A model generated the notes under the pieces. The model saw only the letters and a program-made list of their open reading frames with translations, did no database searches and was not told the DNA's origin. Shown piece after piece: positions 35,927-45,750 of a stretch of DNA of 64,000 nucleotides; position 1 is the first letter of the stretch, and each line of letters begins with the position of its first letter. Source of the stretch: Isachenkonia alkalipeptolytica (GTDB taxonomy: Bacteria; Bacillota; Clostridia; Peptostreptococcales; T1SED10-28); contig NZ_SUMG01000003.1 of the NCBI RefSeq assembly GCF_009910325.1, positions 124,001 to 188,000 of the forward strand. The letters are read 5' to 3'. A program made the position numbers and the translations under genes.

Positions 35927-36649
35927 ATGAAAAAAAAGGAAGATACTGCAGATCAGATATTTATTGACAAAGTGCTGAAGGAAGTACGATTTTCTCTAGT
36001 AAAGCCGGAAATCAAAAAAGAGCTACAGGATCATATTGAAGATAAAAAGGAAGACTTTTTTCTGAAGGATGAGATGACGGAAGAGGAGGCCCTAAAGAAA
36101 ACCATCGAAGAAATGGGAGAGCCGGTGGAGATCGGAAAGTCTTTAAATGAAGTTCACCATCCAATCCTTGGCTGGGCTCTGGTCCTCAGTAAAGGGCTAG
36201 CAATCCTTATGGTAGGCCTTACGATCTTCTCTATATATACCGAGCTTCACCGAGGGGATTTCTATGGACAACCAGCGCCTTTGGATTCCGGAAAAATTCT
36301 TGCTGAAGTTTCCATCGATGAGGAGATCACCCTGGATCACAGGACCCTTTACTTTGACCGTGCCATCTTCCAGGAGCCTGATGAAGTGATTGTTTTAATG
36401 AAGTCCACCCTCTATACAAGAGGACCAAGGAATCATCATTTGTTCTTTGAATCCGTCTCAAATGTGAAGGAGGAAGAGAATTATCATTACTTGGCCAACC
36501 CTTATCAAACCCGGTTTTTTTGGGGGAAATTGGCACTGACTCTCTATGGAGCTGATTTTAACGCAGAGACTATTACACTTTCCTATGATCAGGCAAATCG
36601 GAAGTTTGAGATAGAAATTCCCGTACCGGAAGGGGTGAGTTCACCATGA
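35927..36649 (+). CDS. HAAS-domain membrane protein of the padR operon
   Basis: 240 residues. The N-terminal HAAS-like (permease-prefix) domain at about 5-75 has the pattern ELQDHIEDKKEDFFLKDEM and EEMGEPVEIGKSL. One membrane helix follows at about 85-105 (WALVLSKGLAILMVGLTIF), then an extracytoplasmic domain of about 130 residues. HAAS proteins usually partner PadR regulators and act as membrane sensors or anti-regulators. Ribosome site GGGGGGAG; the stop overlaps the next start by four bases. Confidence 0.75.
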   Translation: MKKKEDTADQIFIDKVLKEVRFSLVKPEIKKELQDHIEDKKEDFFLKDEMTEEEALKKTIEEMGEPVEIGKSLNEVHHPILGWALVLSKGLAILMVGLTIFSIYTELHRGDFYGQPAPLDSGKILAEVSIDEEITLDHRTLYFDRAIFQEPDEVIVLMKSTLYTRGPRNHHLFFESVSNVKEEENYHYLANPYQTRFFWGKLALTLYGADFNAETITLSYDQANRKFEIEIPVPEGVSSP

Positions 36650-37230
36650 GCAAAAAAAAGAAATTGGCATTTTACCTCGGAATTATTATAATCATCAGCG
36701 CTTTTCGGTTCGCTTCTCTCGAACTTTTTTTTACATGGGAATCCGCATACAAACATATGGAGAAAAATACCCACTTTGGACCGGCAACAGAGATCGAGAG
36801 CATTGAAGATGATTCAGGCCGATTAATCTTTGCCCGGTATGAGAATTGGTTTTCCCCTTTTTATGTAAAGGAAGTTTATGGAGTCTTTCACCGTCCGGGG
36901 ATGTTCTTGGGAAGGCCTCTGGAGCTTTTTAATTGGACTGATGAAGAAGGGGAAGAGGCCATTGTTTTTCGGAAGAGAAGGTTTTATCTGGGAGGAGAGG
37001 ATATGATCACCGCTTTTTACGGCTATGCAGATGAATCCATCGTAACCATTGAAATTGAGCTCAGAAATGGAGAAACAAAGACAATGAAGGACTTTTCCGA
37101 AGGGGTTTTTTATTACGTTTATTATTCGAATACGTCGAGTGTCGCTGACACTGTGGAGGAAATTAGAGGATATGATGATGTGGGGAAACTGATGTACAGA
37201 AAAGAGGGGGATAATTTCTTCAGGTGGTAA
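36646..37230 (+). CDS. membrane-anchored extracytoplasmic protein, unrecognised
   Basis: 194 residues: a Lys-rich start and one membrane helix at about 7-24 (LAFYLGIIIIISAFRFA), with the rest exported. No family is recognised; the C-terminal part is rich in aromatic and charged residues. It is translationally coupled to the HAAS gene (ATGA). The gene ends just before a kinase frame that lacks its own start, so the 3' boundary is a probable recombination joint. Confidence 0.65.
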   Translation: MSKKKKLAFYLGIIIIISAFRFASLELFFTWESAYKHMEKNTHFGPATEIESIEDDSGRLIFARYENWFSPFYVKEVYGVFHRPGMFLGRPLELFNWTDEEGEEAIVFRKRRFYLGGEDMITAFYGYADESIVTIEIELRNGETKTMKDFSEGVFYYVYYSNTSSVADTVEEIRGYDDVGKLMYRKEGDNFFRW

Positions 37231-37348
37231 CCGAGAGAACAAGAGACCAAACCAACAACAGCAGCTGCGAAATTATCTACTGGAAATTGAAAATATTAAA
37301 AAAGCCCTGGATCAATCGGCCAGTGTTTGTATTACCGATGAAAAAGGT

Positions 37349-39643
37349 GTGATTGTGTCGGTTAATGACCGATTCATCCAAAGTACCGGATACCAAAGGG
37401 AGGAACTGGTGGGAAATACCACCAGAATACTAAAAAGCGGGTACCATGGCGATACCTTTTATAAACATATGTGGGAGACTATTAGCAAAGGAAAAATATG
37501 GAATAATGAAATGAAGAATAAGCGTAAGGATGACCGTTTTTTCTGGGTCAATGCCACTATTGTTCCCTACCTTAGCACGGAGGGCAAACCCTTTCAGTAC
37601 ATATTGATCGGGATTGATGTTACGGAGACTAAGGAAATTCAGCAAAAAATGAAAGAGTATTTAGAGGAAATGCAACGTACCAAGAATAAAATAGAGAAAT
37701 ACAGCAGTTTAAATCAATCCTTAACCATGACCTTGGACAAGGAACAGTTTTTTGATATCGTATTTACCTACTTTCAGGAAACTTATGGTTTTGATAAGGG
37801 AATTCTTATGGACGTGAAGAAAAAGCAGCACCGGACCAAGGGATTAAGGGAAGAAAAAATAGAGTCCCTTCTGGAAAAAGAGAACGTAGAAGAAATCCTT
37901 TCCAGACTGGAGGAGGAAAAGTTTTTCGTGATCCGTCGTAAAGCCTATGGGGAAGAGCAGGGAATTGCTGAAGAAGCTTTTGACTGCTATGACTTCTACA
38001 CAGGTATCCTGAGTACGGAAGGGACCGTGGAAGGTTTTTTCGCCCTGACAAGACTGGGGCGGCCCTTTAGCGAAGAGGAAATTGAAGAGATTAACGGACT
38101 GATGAAGCAACTGGCCGTGGCTCTGAGTCGGATTGACATGTATGAACAGGTGGAAAACACCAAGAATCTAAATGAAAACATTATAGAAAATGTTAATGAG
38201 GGGCTGCAACTGGTATCCTTGGAAGGAAAAATGCTGCAGTATAATAACGTGTTAGCGGATTTATTGAGACTTAACGGTTACGAAGGGAAACTCCGGGTGC
38301 AACAAAGTATTTGGATTGATGATTTTATCGAAGGAGCTGTTGAAAAAGAGAAATTGAAAGATTTTTTCCGGGAATCTATAGAGTTTTCCGCTAATAAATC
38401 CAAAAACCTGCGATTTACCCTGGAAGGGGAACCGCCGGTATTCGTGGAACTTTATGCCTCGCCGGTTTTCATGCATGAGCAAAAGATCGGAACGATTTTT
38501 GTGTATCGAGACATCACTAAGGAGTACGAAGTGGATCGGATGAAATCGGAACTGGTAAGTACCGTCAGCCATGAACTTCGAACTCCGCTATCCAGTGTAC
38601 TGGGCTTTTCAGAAATGTTGTTAATGAAGGAATTGAAGCCGGAAAGACAAAAGAAATATCTGGAGACCATTCATAAAGAAGCCACCCGTCTGACGAATCT
38701 GATCAACGACTTTTTAGACCTTCAAAGAATGGAGTCGGGGAAACAGGAATATACCATGGAACTGCACTCCGTCAATGAAATTGCCATGGAAGGGATTGAA
38801 AAGTTTAAACACGAATCGAAACACAATGTAAACATCGTGGATAATGCCCGTTTCGCCAAGGCCAAAGTGGATAGGGACCGAATCAACCAGGTGTTTACGA
38901 ATTTGATCAGTAACAGCATAAAATTCTCTCCGGAAGGAGGGGATGTAACCATTACTCTGAAAAATCGTAAGGATGATCTGGTGGTTGGTATTAAGGATCA
39001 GGGGATGGGAATTCCCCCGGAGGCCCTGACCAATATTTTTGATAAGTTTAGAAGAATCGATAACAGTGAAACCAGAAAAATCGGAGGAACCGGTTTGGGA
39101 CTTTCCATTTGCAAAGAAATTATCGAAGCCCACGGAGGCCGGATCCGGATCGAATCCATTGAAAATCAGGGAACTACGGTGTACTTTTCCCTGCCTGCCC
39201 ATATTGAGGATCATGAAGGTGATCACGGAGTGTTAGAAAAAGAATCCGAAGATAATTCCGATGAAAATGGGGACAATGTGATGCTGGTGGAGGATGATAT
39301 CAGTTTAGCCCTTCTGTTGTCAGAGACCCTGAAAGCCAGGGGATTTAAAGTCTTTCATCATATCCGTCCCCAAAGTGCTTTGAAAAATGCCAAGGAAACT
39401 AATTTTTCAGCGGTGGTGGTGGATTTGATGCTGGGGGATGATATGACAGGCTGGGACCTTATTAAAGAGCTGAATGAACATAAGGCTACAAAGGATATTC
39501 CCGTGATCATCTCCTCCGCTTTGGAAAAATCAGAGGAACTCATAAAAAACTGCAAAGTCTACGATTATCTGGTAAAACCTTATTCTGCCGAGGAATTGCT
39601 CAGGATTATGCTGGAGATTCAAGGTAAGAAGAAATCAGATTAA
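37349..39643 (+). CDS. PAS/GAF hybrid sensor histidine kinase, probably 5'-truncated
   Basis: From the first possible start (GTG 37349) the frame gives 764 residues: PAS (beginning inside DEKGVIVSVNDRF), a GAF-like region (about 130-260), a second PAS (about 275-390), HisKA with VSHELRTPLSS (His about 408), HATPase_c with GTGLGLSI (about 580), and a C-terminal receiver (about 643-757, phosphoacceptor in VVVDLML). It is cytoplasmic. The frame is open upstream to a TGA at 37190 and encodes a PAS-linker-like helix and the front of the PAS domain (NYLLEIENIKKALDQSA). It has no ATG, GTG or TTG start and no ribosome site there, so the true N-terminus is missing. It probably signals to the HPt/GGDEF protein next door. 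Confidence 0.8.
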   Translation: MIVSVNDRFIQSTGYQREELVGNTTRILKSGYHGDTFYKHMWETISKGKIWNNEMKNKRKDDRFFWVNATIVPYLSTEGKPFQYILIGIDVTETKEIQQKMKEYLEEMQRTKNKIEKYSSLNQSLTMTLDKEQFFDIVFTYFQETYGFDKGILMDVKKKQHRTKGLREEKIESLLEKENVEEILSRLEEEKFFVIRRKAYGEEQGIAEEAFDCYDFYTGILSTEGTVEGFFALTRLGRPFSEEEIEEINGLMKQLAVALSRIDMYEQVENTKNLNENIIENVNEGLQLVSLEGKMLQYNNVLADLLRLNGYEGKLRVQQSIWIDDFIEGAVEKEKLKDFFRESIEFSANKSKNLRFTLEGEPPVFVELYASPVFMHEQKIGTIFVYRDITKEYEVDRMKSELVSTVSHELRTPLSSVLGFSEMLLMKELKPERQKKYLETIHKEATRLTNLINDFLDLQRMESGKQEYTMELHSVNEIAMEGIEKFKHESKHNVNIVDNARFAKAKVDRDRINQVFTNLISNSIKFSPEGGDVTITLKNRKDDLVVGIKDQGMGIPPEALTNIFDKFRRIDNSETRKIGGTGLGLSICKEIIEAHGGRIRIESIENQGTTVYFSLPAHIEDHEGDHGVLEKESEDNSDENGDNVMLVEDDISLALLLSETLKARGFKVFHHIRPQSALKNAKETNFSAVVVDLMLGDDMTGWDLIKELNEHKATKDIPVIISSALEKSEELIKNCKVYDYLVKPYSAEELLRIMLEIQGKKKSD

Positions 39644-39732
39644 GAACAGCGGATAAAGTAAACCAATCGGAAATAACAAGCAAAAGGAACTAAAGCAGGG
39701 GGAAGCGCCTCTCAAGATAGGATGTGAAAAGA

Positions 39733-41436
39733 ATGAACAAGGAAAAAATGCAGGCCATATTACGAAAAAGCCGTTATCAGTTTTTGACGGAAAAAATTGA
39801 CGAGCTCTCTGATGTTACGAGACAGTAATTGTACTTGGTCACAAAGGGAAAAAAAGGCGGCTATGAAGCGGTGCATCGTTTCTTTCACAGCGTTAAGGGG
39901 ACCGCAGGAACACTGGAACTTGAGGAAATTTCCCACTCCGCGGAAAAACTTCAGTTACTGTTGGAAGAAAAGGAAGAGGCCGGTTTTCTGGAGGACCATG
40001 AAATTGTAACCGTGATCAGGGGGCTGGGAGAAGTCCTGATATTGATGGAAAGTCGTATGGAGGAGGAATTCGGCAAGGAGTCCAAGGAAAATTTTCGGGG
40101 TTCTGTAGCCCCGGAGACGGGGGAATTACTCTCAACAGAAGATATGAAAAGAGGCCTTTCCCATAGGGAACCTTCTTCCATACAGGCTACAGGAAGGATC
40201 CTGCTTATTGATGACGAGGTATCCGTATTAAACTTCATCGGTAACATTTTACGAAATTACGATTATGAAGTGATGGTATCCCCGGATCCGGAGGAAGCCA
40301 TGGAGACCTTAAAATCGGAAGCCTTTGATTTGGTAATTGTGGATGTGGTGATGCCCGGGAAATCCGGTTTTGATATCCATGAGTTTATTCTCCGGGAGAA
40401 AATTCATATTCCCGTGGTTTTTCTCACCGGCGTTCAAAACAAAGAGCTCCGTTACCGGGCCTTAAGGGACGGAGTGGATCATTTTCTGGAAAAGCCGATA
40501 GAACCGGCAGAGCTTTTATCCAGAGTTGAGGGAATTATGAAAAAGCAACATAATAAAAACACGGAGGTTTTCACCGACGAATTAACCGGTGCCTTCAGTC
40601 GTAAATACTTTACCAAACGTTTTGAAGAGGAAAAACAGCGGCATCATCGTCAGGGAAAATTTTTTTCCATTGCCTTTATGGATCTGGACCATTTCAAGGA
40701 AGCCAACGATACCTACGGCCATCTTTTCGGAGATGAAGTATTAAAAGGGTTTGTGGAATGTATCCGCCGAAATTTACGAGAATATGATCAGGTGTTTCGC
40801 TATGGGGGAGATGAATTTTTATTACTGCTGCCGGAAACTACGAATGAAGAGGCCTACATTGTGGTGGAACGAATCAGAAAATCCGTTAAGGAAAAGGTTT
40901 TTACCCCGGAGGGGGAAGAAGAGTATCAAATTTCCTTTAGCTCCGGTATTGCCATGATGAAAGAACCGAATGTATCCATGAGGGAACTGGTGGAAAAGGC
41001 GGACGAGGCCCTATACCGAGCAAAGGAAAAGGGAAGAAATCAAACGATTTATGCCCCGAACAAAAAAGAGCAACGAAAAAGAAAAATACTGATTGTGGAC
41101 GATACCCTACTTATAGCAAATCTTATAAAAACCAGACTGGCCTATTTAAACTATGAAATTGCCCATGCCCAGGATGGGGAGGAAGCTCTGGAAATGATTC
41201 GGAAATTTCCACCGGACCTTGTGTTGCTGGACATTATGCTTCCAAAATTAACGGGAACCGAAGTTTTAAAAAGACTCAAGGGAGATCCTGATTATAGGGA
41301 CTTGAAAATCATCATGATTTCCGCGAAAAATAAGGAAAAGGATATCCTAAGCAATATTCGACTGGGGGCCAATGACTTTATCACAAAGCCTTTTTCCCTG
41401 GAAGTATTGGAAGAAAAGATTAAGAAGCTTCTATAA
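39733..41436 (+). pseudogene. HPt-REC-GGDEF-REC diguanylate cyclase with in-frame stop
   Basis: ATG 39733 opens a frame that meets TAA at 39826 and then continues in the same phase to 41436, so one point mutation splits the gene after 31 codons. Domain order: HPt (His in HRFFHSVKGTAGTLEL), receiver 1 (LLIDDEVS, VIVDVVMPG), GGDEF (DELTGAFSR, intact RYGGDEF), receiver 2 (ILIVDDTLL, VLLDIMLP). The catalytic domain makes c-di-GMP. Translation might restart at TTG 39829, immediately after the stop, but no ribosome site is obvious. It lies between the hybrid kinase and the polysaccharide genes, whose activity c-di-GMP would plausibly control. Either decaying or rescued by reinitiation/readthrough. 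Confidence 0.75.
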
Positions 41437-41460
41437 ATTAAAAGAGAATCGGGTGTTAGT

Positions 41461-42609
41461 ATGATGATAGAAAATTACATTATGCCTATATTTTTGTTTA
41501 TGCTTCTGTTAAACCTTCTGTTGTTTTTCTTGTTGTTGGTAAGGAAACTATATATGATCCGTGCCTTAAAAATAAAAGAAAACCTTCGAAAGGAGTTTGA
41601 AAAGGAACTGGCGGATTATATCTCTCATAAAGATCAAAATCGATTAAGGACCCCTGCAACGAAACGTGAGCGAAGGGTCTTTGAGGAGTTGATTTTAAGT
41701 TACGGAATCTTTTTAACCGGAGAGGCAAAAGAAAGGCTCCTGGAGGTAATCGGAAGGGAACACAAAATTGAAGAGATTAGGAAGAAGTTAAAAAGCAGCA
41801 ATCCCTGGAGAAAAAGAATTGCCACCTACCAGGGGGGCGAATTCGGATTGAAGGAAATTGCCCCTTTGCTGTTGGAACAGTTAAAGCTTAAGGATCGGGA
41901 GCTGTTGTACATTACGGCAAGAGCCTTGATTAAACTGGAGGACCGAAAATATTTAAAAGAAATCTTACAGGCCATAGGAGAAGATCGTTCCATGGAGAAG
42001 AATAATGTCCTGGTACTGGTGGAACTGGTTGAGGGAGACATTCGTGACATATTGGAAGAGATCATGGAAGGGAGTGATTCCTTTCTACATGCTCTGGCCT
42101 TGGAAATCTACGGTAAAAGACAGTATATGGAAGGTGTTCCTAGGATAGAAAAGATGGTGGAAAGTCCTTTAAAAGAAATCAGAATTGCCGCCTTAAAGGG
42201 AGCTGCCGCCTTGGGAGATATCGGAGATGCGGACTATTTTAACAAAATCGCCGCATTAAAAACCGACGAACAGTGGGAAGTAAGGGCTTTTTTAGCCAAG
42301 TATCTTAAGTATGTGAAAAATGGCCACGGGATTGAGATCCTGGGCAGTTTAATGAAAGATTCCAATTGGCATGTGCGAACCAACGCCGCTAATGCTCTTA
42401 AGGAGCAAGGGGAAGAAGGGTTGAAAATTTTAGTGGCGATGATGGACTCTGAAGACGGCTTTGCAGCGGATAAAGCTACGGAAGTCATTCAAAAAGAGGT
42501 GATCTTTCATGGGCTTCTGGATAATTTGGAGGAAGGTACAATTAAAAACAGGATTGTTCAAAATATGGAAAAAGAATTGATGGAGGTGGGAGAAAATATT
42601 TACGGATAA
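41461..42609 (+). CDS. HEAT-repeat membrane protein of the polysaccharide operon
   Basis: 382 residues. One N-terminal membrane helix (residues 7-30, IFLFMLLLNLLLFFLLLV), a basic juxtamembrane stretch, then HEAT/armadillo-like helical repeats through the rest (for example IRIAALKGAAALGDIGDADYF and WHVRTNAANALKEQGEEG). This is a cytoplasmic scaffold anchored in the membrane. It ends 7 bases before the GT2 gene, so it is presumably an assembly or regulatory partner of the synthase, perhaps relaying c-di-GMP status. No ligand-binding motif such as PilZ is visible. Confidence 0.82.
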   Translation: MMIENYIMPIFLFMLLLNLLLFFLLLVRKLYMIRALKIKENLRKEFEKELADYISHKDQNRLRTPATKRERRVFEELILSYGIFLTGEAKERLLEVIGREHKIEEIRKKLKSSNPWRKRIATYQGGEFGLKEIAPLLLEQLKLKDRELLYITARALIKLEDRKYLKEILQAIGEDRSMEKNNVLVLVELVEGDIRDILEEIMEGSDSFLHALALEIYGKRQYMEGVPRIEKMVESPLKEIRIAALKGAAALGDIGDADYFNKIAALKTDEQWEVRAFLAKYLKYVKNGHGIEILGSLMKDSNWHVRTNAANALKEQGEEGLKILVAMMDSEDGFAADKATEVIQKEVIFHGLLDNLEEGTIKNRIVQNMEKELMEVGENIYG

Positions 42610-42616
42610 TTTTTGG

Positions 42617-44020
42617 GTGCAAAGCATTATTCATTTCAATTACTTTATTTTGTTTTATATAATTTTTGTAAACCTGGTGTATACCCTTCTTTTTCTTTTT
42701 TCCATTCGGGGGATCTACATCCATCGAAAAAAGAATCGTTACTGGTCCTATGAAGATATGATTGCATCGAGCTATACACCACCCTTATCCATATTAGTTC
42801 CCTGTTTTAACGAGGCGGAAACCATTGTGGATAATATAAAAGCCTTACTTAGTTTGGAATACGGAGAGTTTCAACTGGTTATCATAAACGACGGTTCGAA
42901 GGATGAAACATTGAAGGTATTGATGGAGGAGTTTGATCTGCACCGCGTGGATATGCCCTATAAAAAGGAGATTTCTACGAAAAAAGTGAATAGGATTTAC
43001 CTCTCCGCAAGTTCGGAAAATATTATTGTATTGGACAAAGAAAACGGAGGGAAGGCCGATGCACTGAATGCGGGAATAAATGTGGCGGAATATCCCTTGA
43101 TTACCGCTATCGATGCGGATTCCATTATAGAACGGAACTCTTTGGTTAAAGTAGTACGTCCCTTTGTGGAAAATCGGGACGTGGTGGTATCGGGAGGGAT
43201 TGTACGACCGGTTAATGATGCAAAGATTAGTAAAGGATTTATTGAAAAAATCAGTCTGGGTAAAAAATCCGTTGTTCGATTTCAAGTCGTGGAATACCTA
43301 AGAGCTTTTTTATTCGGCAGAATCGGCTGGGGGATGATCAATTCTCTGATGATTGTTTCCGGAGCCTTTGGAGTTTTTAATAAAAAAGTGGTGATCGAAG
43401 CCGGGGGTTATACGGAAGAAACCATCGGGGAAGATATGGAACTGGTGGTGAAAATTCATCGACTGATGAAGGAGAAGAAAAAGAAGTATGAAATCGTCTT
43501 TGTTCCGGACCCCGTTTGCTGGACTCAGGTGCCGGAAGAACTGAAAACATTAAAAAATCAACGTAAACGATGGCATAAAGGGCTGATGGACACTATGCTG
43601 AATCATAGAGGCATGCTATTAAATCCGAAGTACGGAACCGTGGGTCTTTTGGGAATGCCCTACTTTTTTTTCGTGGAGATGCTGGGGCCGGTAATTGAAA
43701 TCATCGGTTACATAGCTATTCTGCTTTCCTTCTGGTATGGGATTATCAGCTTGGAGTTTGCCCTGGTATTCTTTGCTTTTGCTGTTGTGTACGGCGTTTT
43801 TTTATCCATCGGTGCAATTTTATTGGATGAATACAATTTCAAAAAATATAACAATATTTCCGAATACTTTACACTGGTGATCTATAGTGTTCTGGAAAAT
43901 TTCGGATACCGGCAGCTCACTACCTGGTGGCGCTTTGTGGCATTTTGGCAATATAAAAGAAGGGGTAACAAATGGGGAGATATGAAGCGAAAAGCTTTCA
44001 GTGAAAAGAGTCAAGAATAA
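42617..44020 (+). CDS. processive family 2 glycosyltransferase (PgaC/IcaA-like)
   Basis: 467 residues: a membrane helix at the N-terminus (about 8-32), the GT2 domain with VIINDGSKDE, AIDADS (DxD-type metal site), GEDMELV (catalytic acidic pair) and QRKRW (QxxRW acceptor site), then three or four C-terminal helices. These are the complete signatures of processive inverting synthases that make and export a beta-linked polysaccharide such as poly-N-acetylglucosamine. The start is GTG 42617, 7 bases after the HEAT gene, with no strong ribosome site, so it is translationally coupled. Product identity is inference; the deacetylase downstream supports an N-acetylated polymer. Confidence 0.88.
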   Translation: MQSIIHFNYFILFYIIFVNLVYTLLFLFSIRGIYIHRKKNRYWSYEDMIASSYTPPLSILVPCFNEAETIVDNIKALLSLEYGEFQLVIINDGSKDETLKVLMEEFDLHRVDMPYKKEISTKKVNRIYLSASSENIIVLDKENGGKADALNAGINVAEYPLITAIDADSIIERNSLVKVVRPFVENRDVVVSGGIVRPVNDAKISKGFIEKISLGKKSVVRFQVVEYLRAFLFGRIGWGMINSLMIVSGAFGVFNKKVVIEAGGYTEETIGEDMELVVKIHRLMKEKKKKYEIVFVPDPVCWTQVPEELKTLKNQRKRWHKGLMDTMLNHRGMLLNPKYGTVGLLGMPYFFFVEMLGPVIEIIGYIAILLSFWYGIISLEFALVFFAFAVVYGVFLSIGAILLDEYNFKKYNNISEYFTLVIYSVLENFGYRQLTTWWRFVAFWQYKRRGNKWGDMKRKAFSEKSQE

Positions 44021-44193
44021 ATCGGGTTCTTCACGTTAAGCATAAAGCCATCATGAAAAATCCCCTTATCGATGAAGTGCCTTTTAATTTTTTTTAATGG
44101 GAACCCTTCGGCAAATCTCATCGTCATAAGAGTATGACAGTAAAACTAAAGCAAATGACCTTATATAGGAAACACACAGAATGGAGGGGAAAA

Positions 44194-45627
44194 ATGAGAG
44201 GAAAAAAAGTGGCATGGAGTTTGGTTTTGATCACCATTTTGTTTATGACGGTAATAATCTTAGGAGACGATGGATTTGGAAACAATGGGGATTCCAATGC
44301 AGACTCTGAAGATGATGTTAAGATTAGTGAATCCGCTTATCCGGGAATTGATATCAAAGCGGTGATCGATGAATCGGAAACCTATCGAATGGCTATTCAT
44401 TATCCGGTTTTTGAGGCGCCATCCCTGAATCAAGAAATTGAAGCCTATGTGGATTCGGCAAAAAAACAATTTTTCCGAGAAGTAGACAAGAATCAGCAGC
44501 ACCTAAAGGAACGACCGGCTACATTTAATGTATCTTTTGATATTTATCGAGTTTCTGATGAAGTGTACGGGATCGCCTTTGATGAACAAAGCTTTGTCGG
44601 TGGGGCCAATGGCCGACAGGAAGGGCAGATTTACCATATGAATTTAGAGTCAGAAGAAGTATTTAATCCGGAGCAGGTGATCGTGGACAGTCAGAATAAT
44701 CGCAAAGCGCTTTATAACTATGTTCTTAAGGAATTTCAAGAATCGGAAGAATACCGAGATTTTTTCTTTAAAGAGTATTTGCAGGACTTAATGCTTAACT
44801 CACCGGATCTTTTTAGAAAAATCATTCTAAAGGACCGGGAACTCCTTCTAAAGTTCGATAAATATGAGGTAACGGCAGGTGCGGCGGGAATGCCGGAAAT
44901 AACCGTTCCCTTAGAGGAGATTAATCTGACACTGACAGAAACGGGTCAGGACTTCCTAAAGGTTGATGGGAAGGACGAGTCCGTAACCGAATCCGATGAT
45001 GAAGAAAAACAGGAAGATCAAAATTCTGAAGTGGGGAATGAAGAGGAAGAGGATAAAGAGGAGCCTTTAAAAAAAGTTGCGTTGACTTTTGACGACGGTC
45101 CCCACTCCCAATACACTCCGGAAATACTTGAAATTCTTGATAGATATGATGCAAAAGCCACATTTTTTATGTTGGGGAATCGAGTGGAATTCTATCCGGA
45201 CTTGGTCCGGGAAGTATTTGATCGGGGACATGAAATCGGCAATCACACCTATGATCATAAGGACTTAACCGCTATGGGAGCTGAGGCGATTCAAAATGAA
45301 GTGGGAAAAGCGAGCCTAGCCATTGAAGAGATTATCGGCCGGAAGCCCAAGATCCTAAGACCTCCCTACGGAGCTTTTAACGAAGCGGTTGAAAATTCCG
45401 TGCAGATTCCCTTAATTCTGTGGACGGTGGATACCCTGGATTGGAAACATAAAGATCCTCAAAAAATATTGGAGAGTGTAAAATCTGATGTAGAGGAAGA
45501 TAGTATAATTCTGATGCATGATATTCACTCGGGGACTCCGGAAGGGTTGGGAAAAGTACTCGCTTATTTGGACGGGGAAGGTTACGATTTCGTTACGATT
45601 TCAGAGTTAAGGAATCAGGGCTCATAA
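44194..45627 (+). CDS. PdaC-like polysaccharide deacetylase with DUF4163/DUF3298
   Basis: 477 residues: N-terminal signal/anchor helix (about 8-25), a DUF4163-DUF3298 (RsiV-like) module at about 50-260 with QSFVGGANG, an acidic linker, and a C-terminal NodB deacetylase domain. The NodB domain has TFDDGPH (catalytic Asp and metal Asp), HEIGNHTYDH (His ligands), RPPYGAFN, ILWTVDTLDW and ILMHDIH. It removes acetyl groups from N-acetyl sugars outside the membrane, on peptidoglycan as in Bacillus PdaC, or on the polymer from the synthase upstream. ATG 44194 follows GGAGGGG; the longer frame from 44134 lacks a site. Confidence 0.9.
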   Translation: MRGKKVAWSLVLITILFMTVIILGDDGFGNNGDSNADSEDDVKISESAYPGIDIKAVIDESETYRMAIHYPVFEAPSLNQEIEAYVDSAKKQFFREVDKNQQHLKERPATFNVSFDIYRVSDEVYGIAFDEQSFVGGANGRQEGQIYHMNLESEEVFNPEQVIVDSQNNRKALYNYVLKEFQESEEYRDFFFKEYLQDLMLNSPDLFRKIILKDRELLLKFDKYEVTAGAAGMPEITVPLEEINLTLTETGQDFLKVDGKDESVTESDDEEKQEDQNSEVGNEEEEDKEEPLKKVALTFDDGPHSQYTPEILEILDRYDAKATFFMLGNRVEFYPDLVREVFDRGHEIGNHTYDHKDLTAMGAEAIQNEVGKASLAIEEIIGRKPKILRPPYGAFNEAVENSVQIPLILWTVDTLDWKHKDPQKILESVKSDVEEDSIILMHDIHSGTPEGLGKVLAYLDGEGYDFVTISELRNQGS

Positions 45628-45628
45628 T

Positions 45629-45673
45629 AAAAGAACCGCCTTGGGATCTTTCAATCCTTCAGGCGGTTCTTTA
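45629..45673 (+). terminator. Rho-independent terminator
   Basis: AAAGAACCGCCTT pairs with AGGCGGTTCTTT across a loop of about 17 bases, immediately after the deacetylase stop. It ends the polysaccharide operon. Confidence 0.8.
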
Positions 45674-45750
45674 TATCTGTATGTTAATTTTCCTTATTGG
45701 TTGTATCTTATTCTTCATTATTCGTAGTAGCCCTCAAGTCTAAAAAATCC

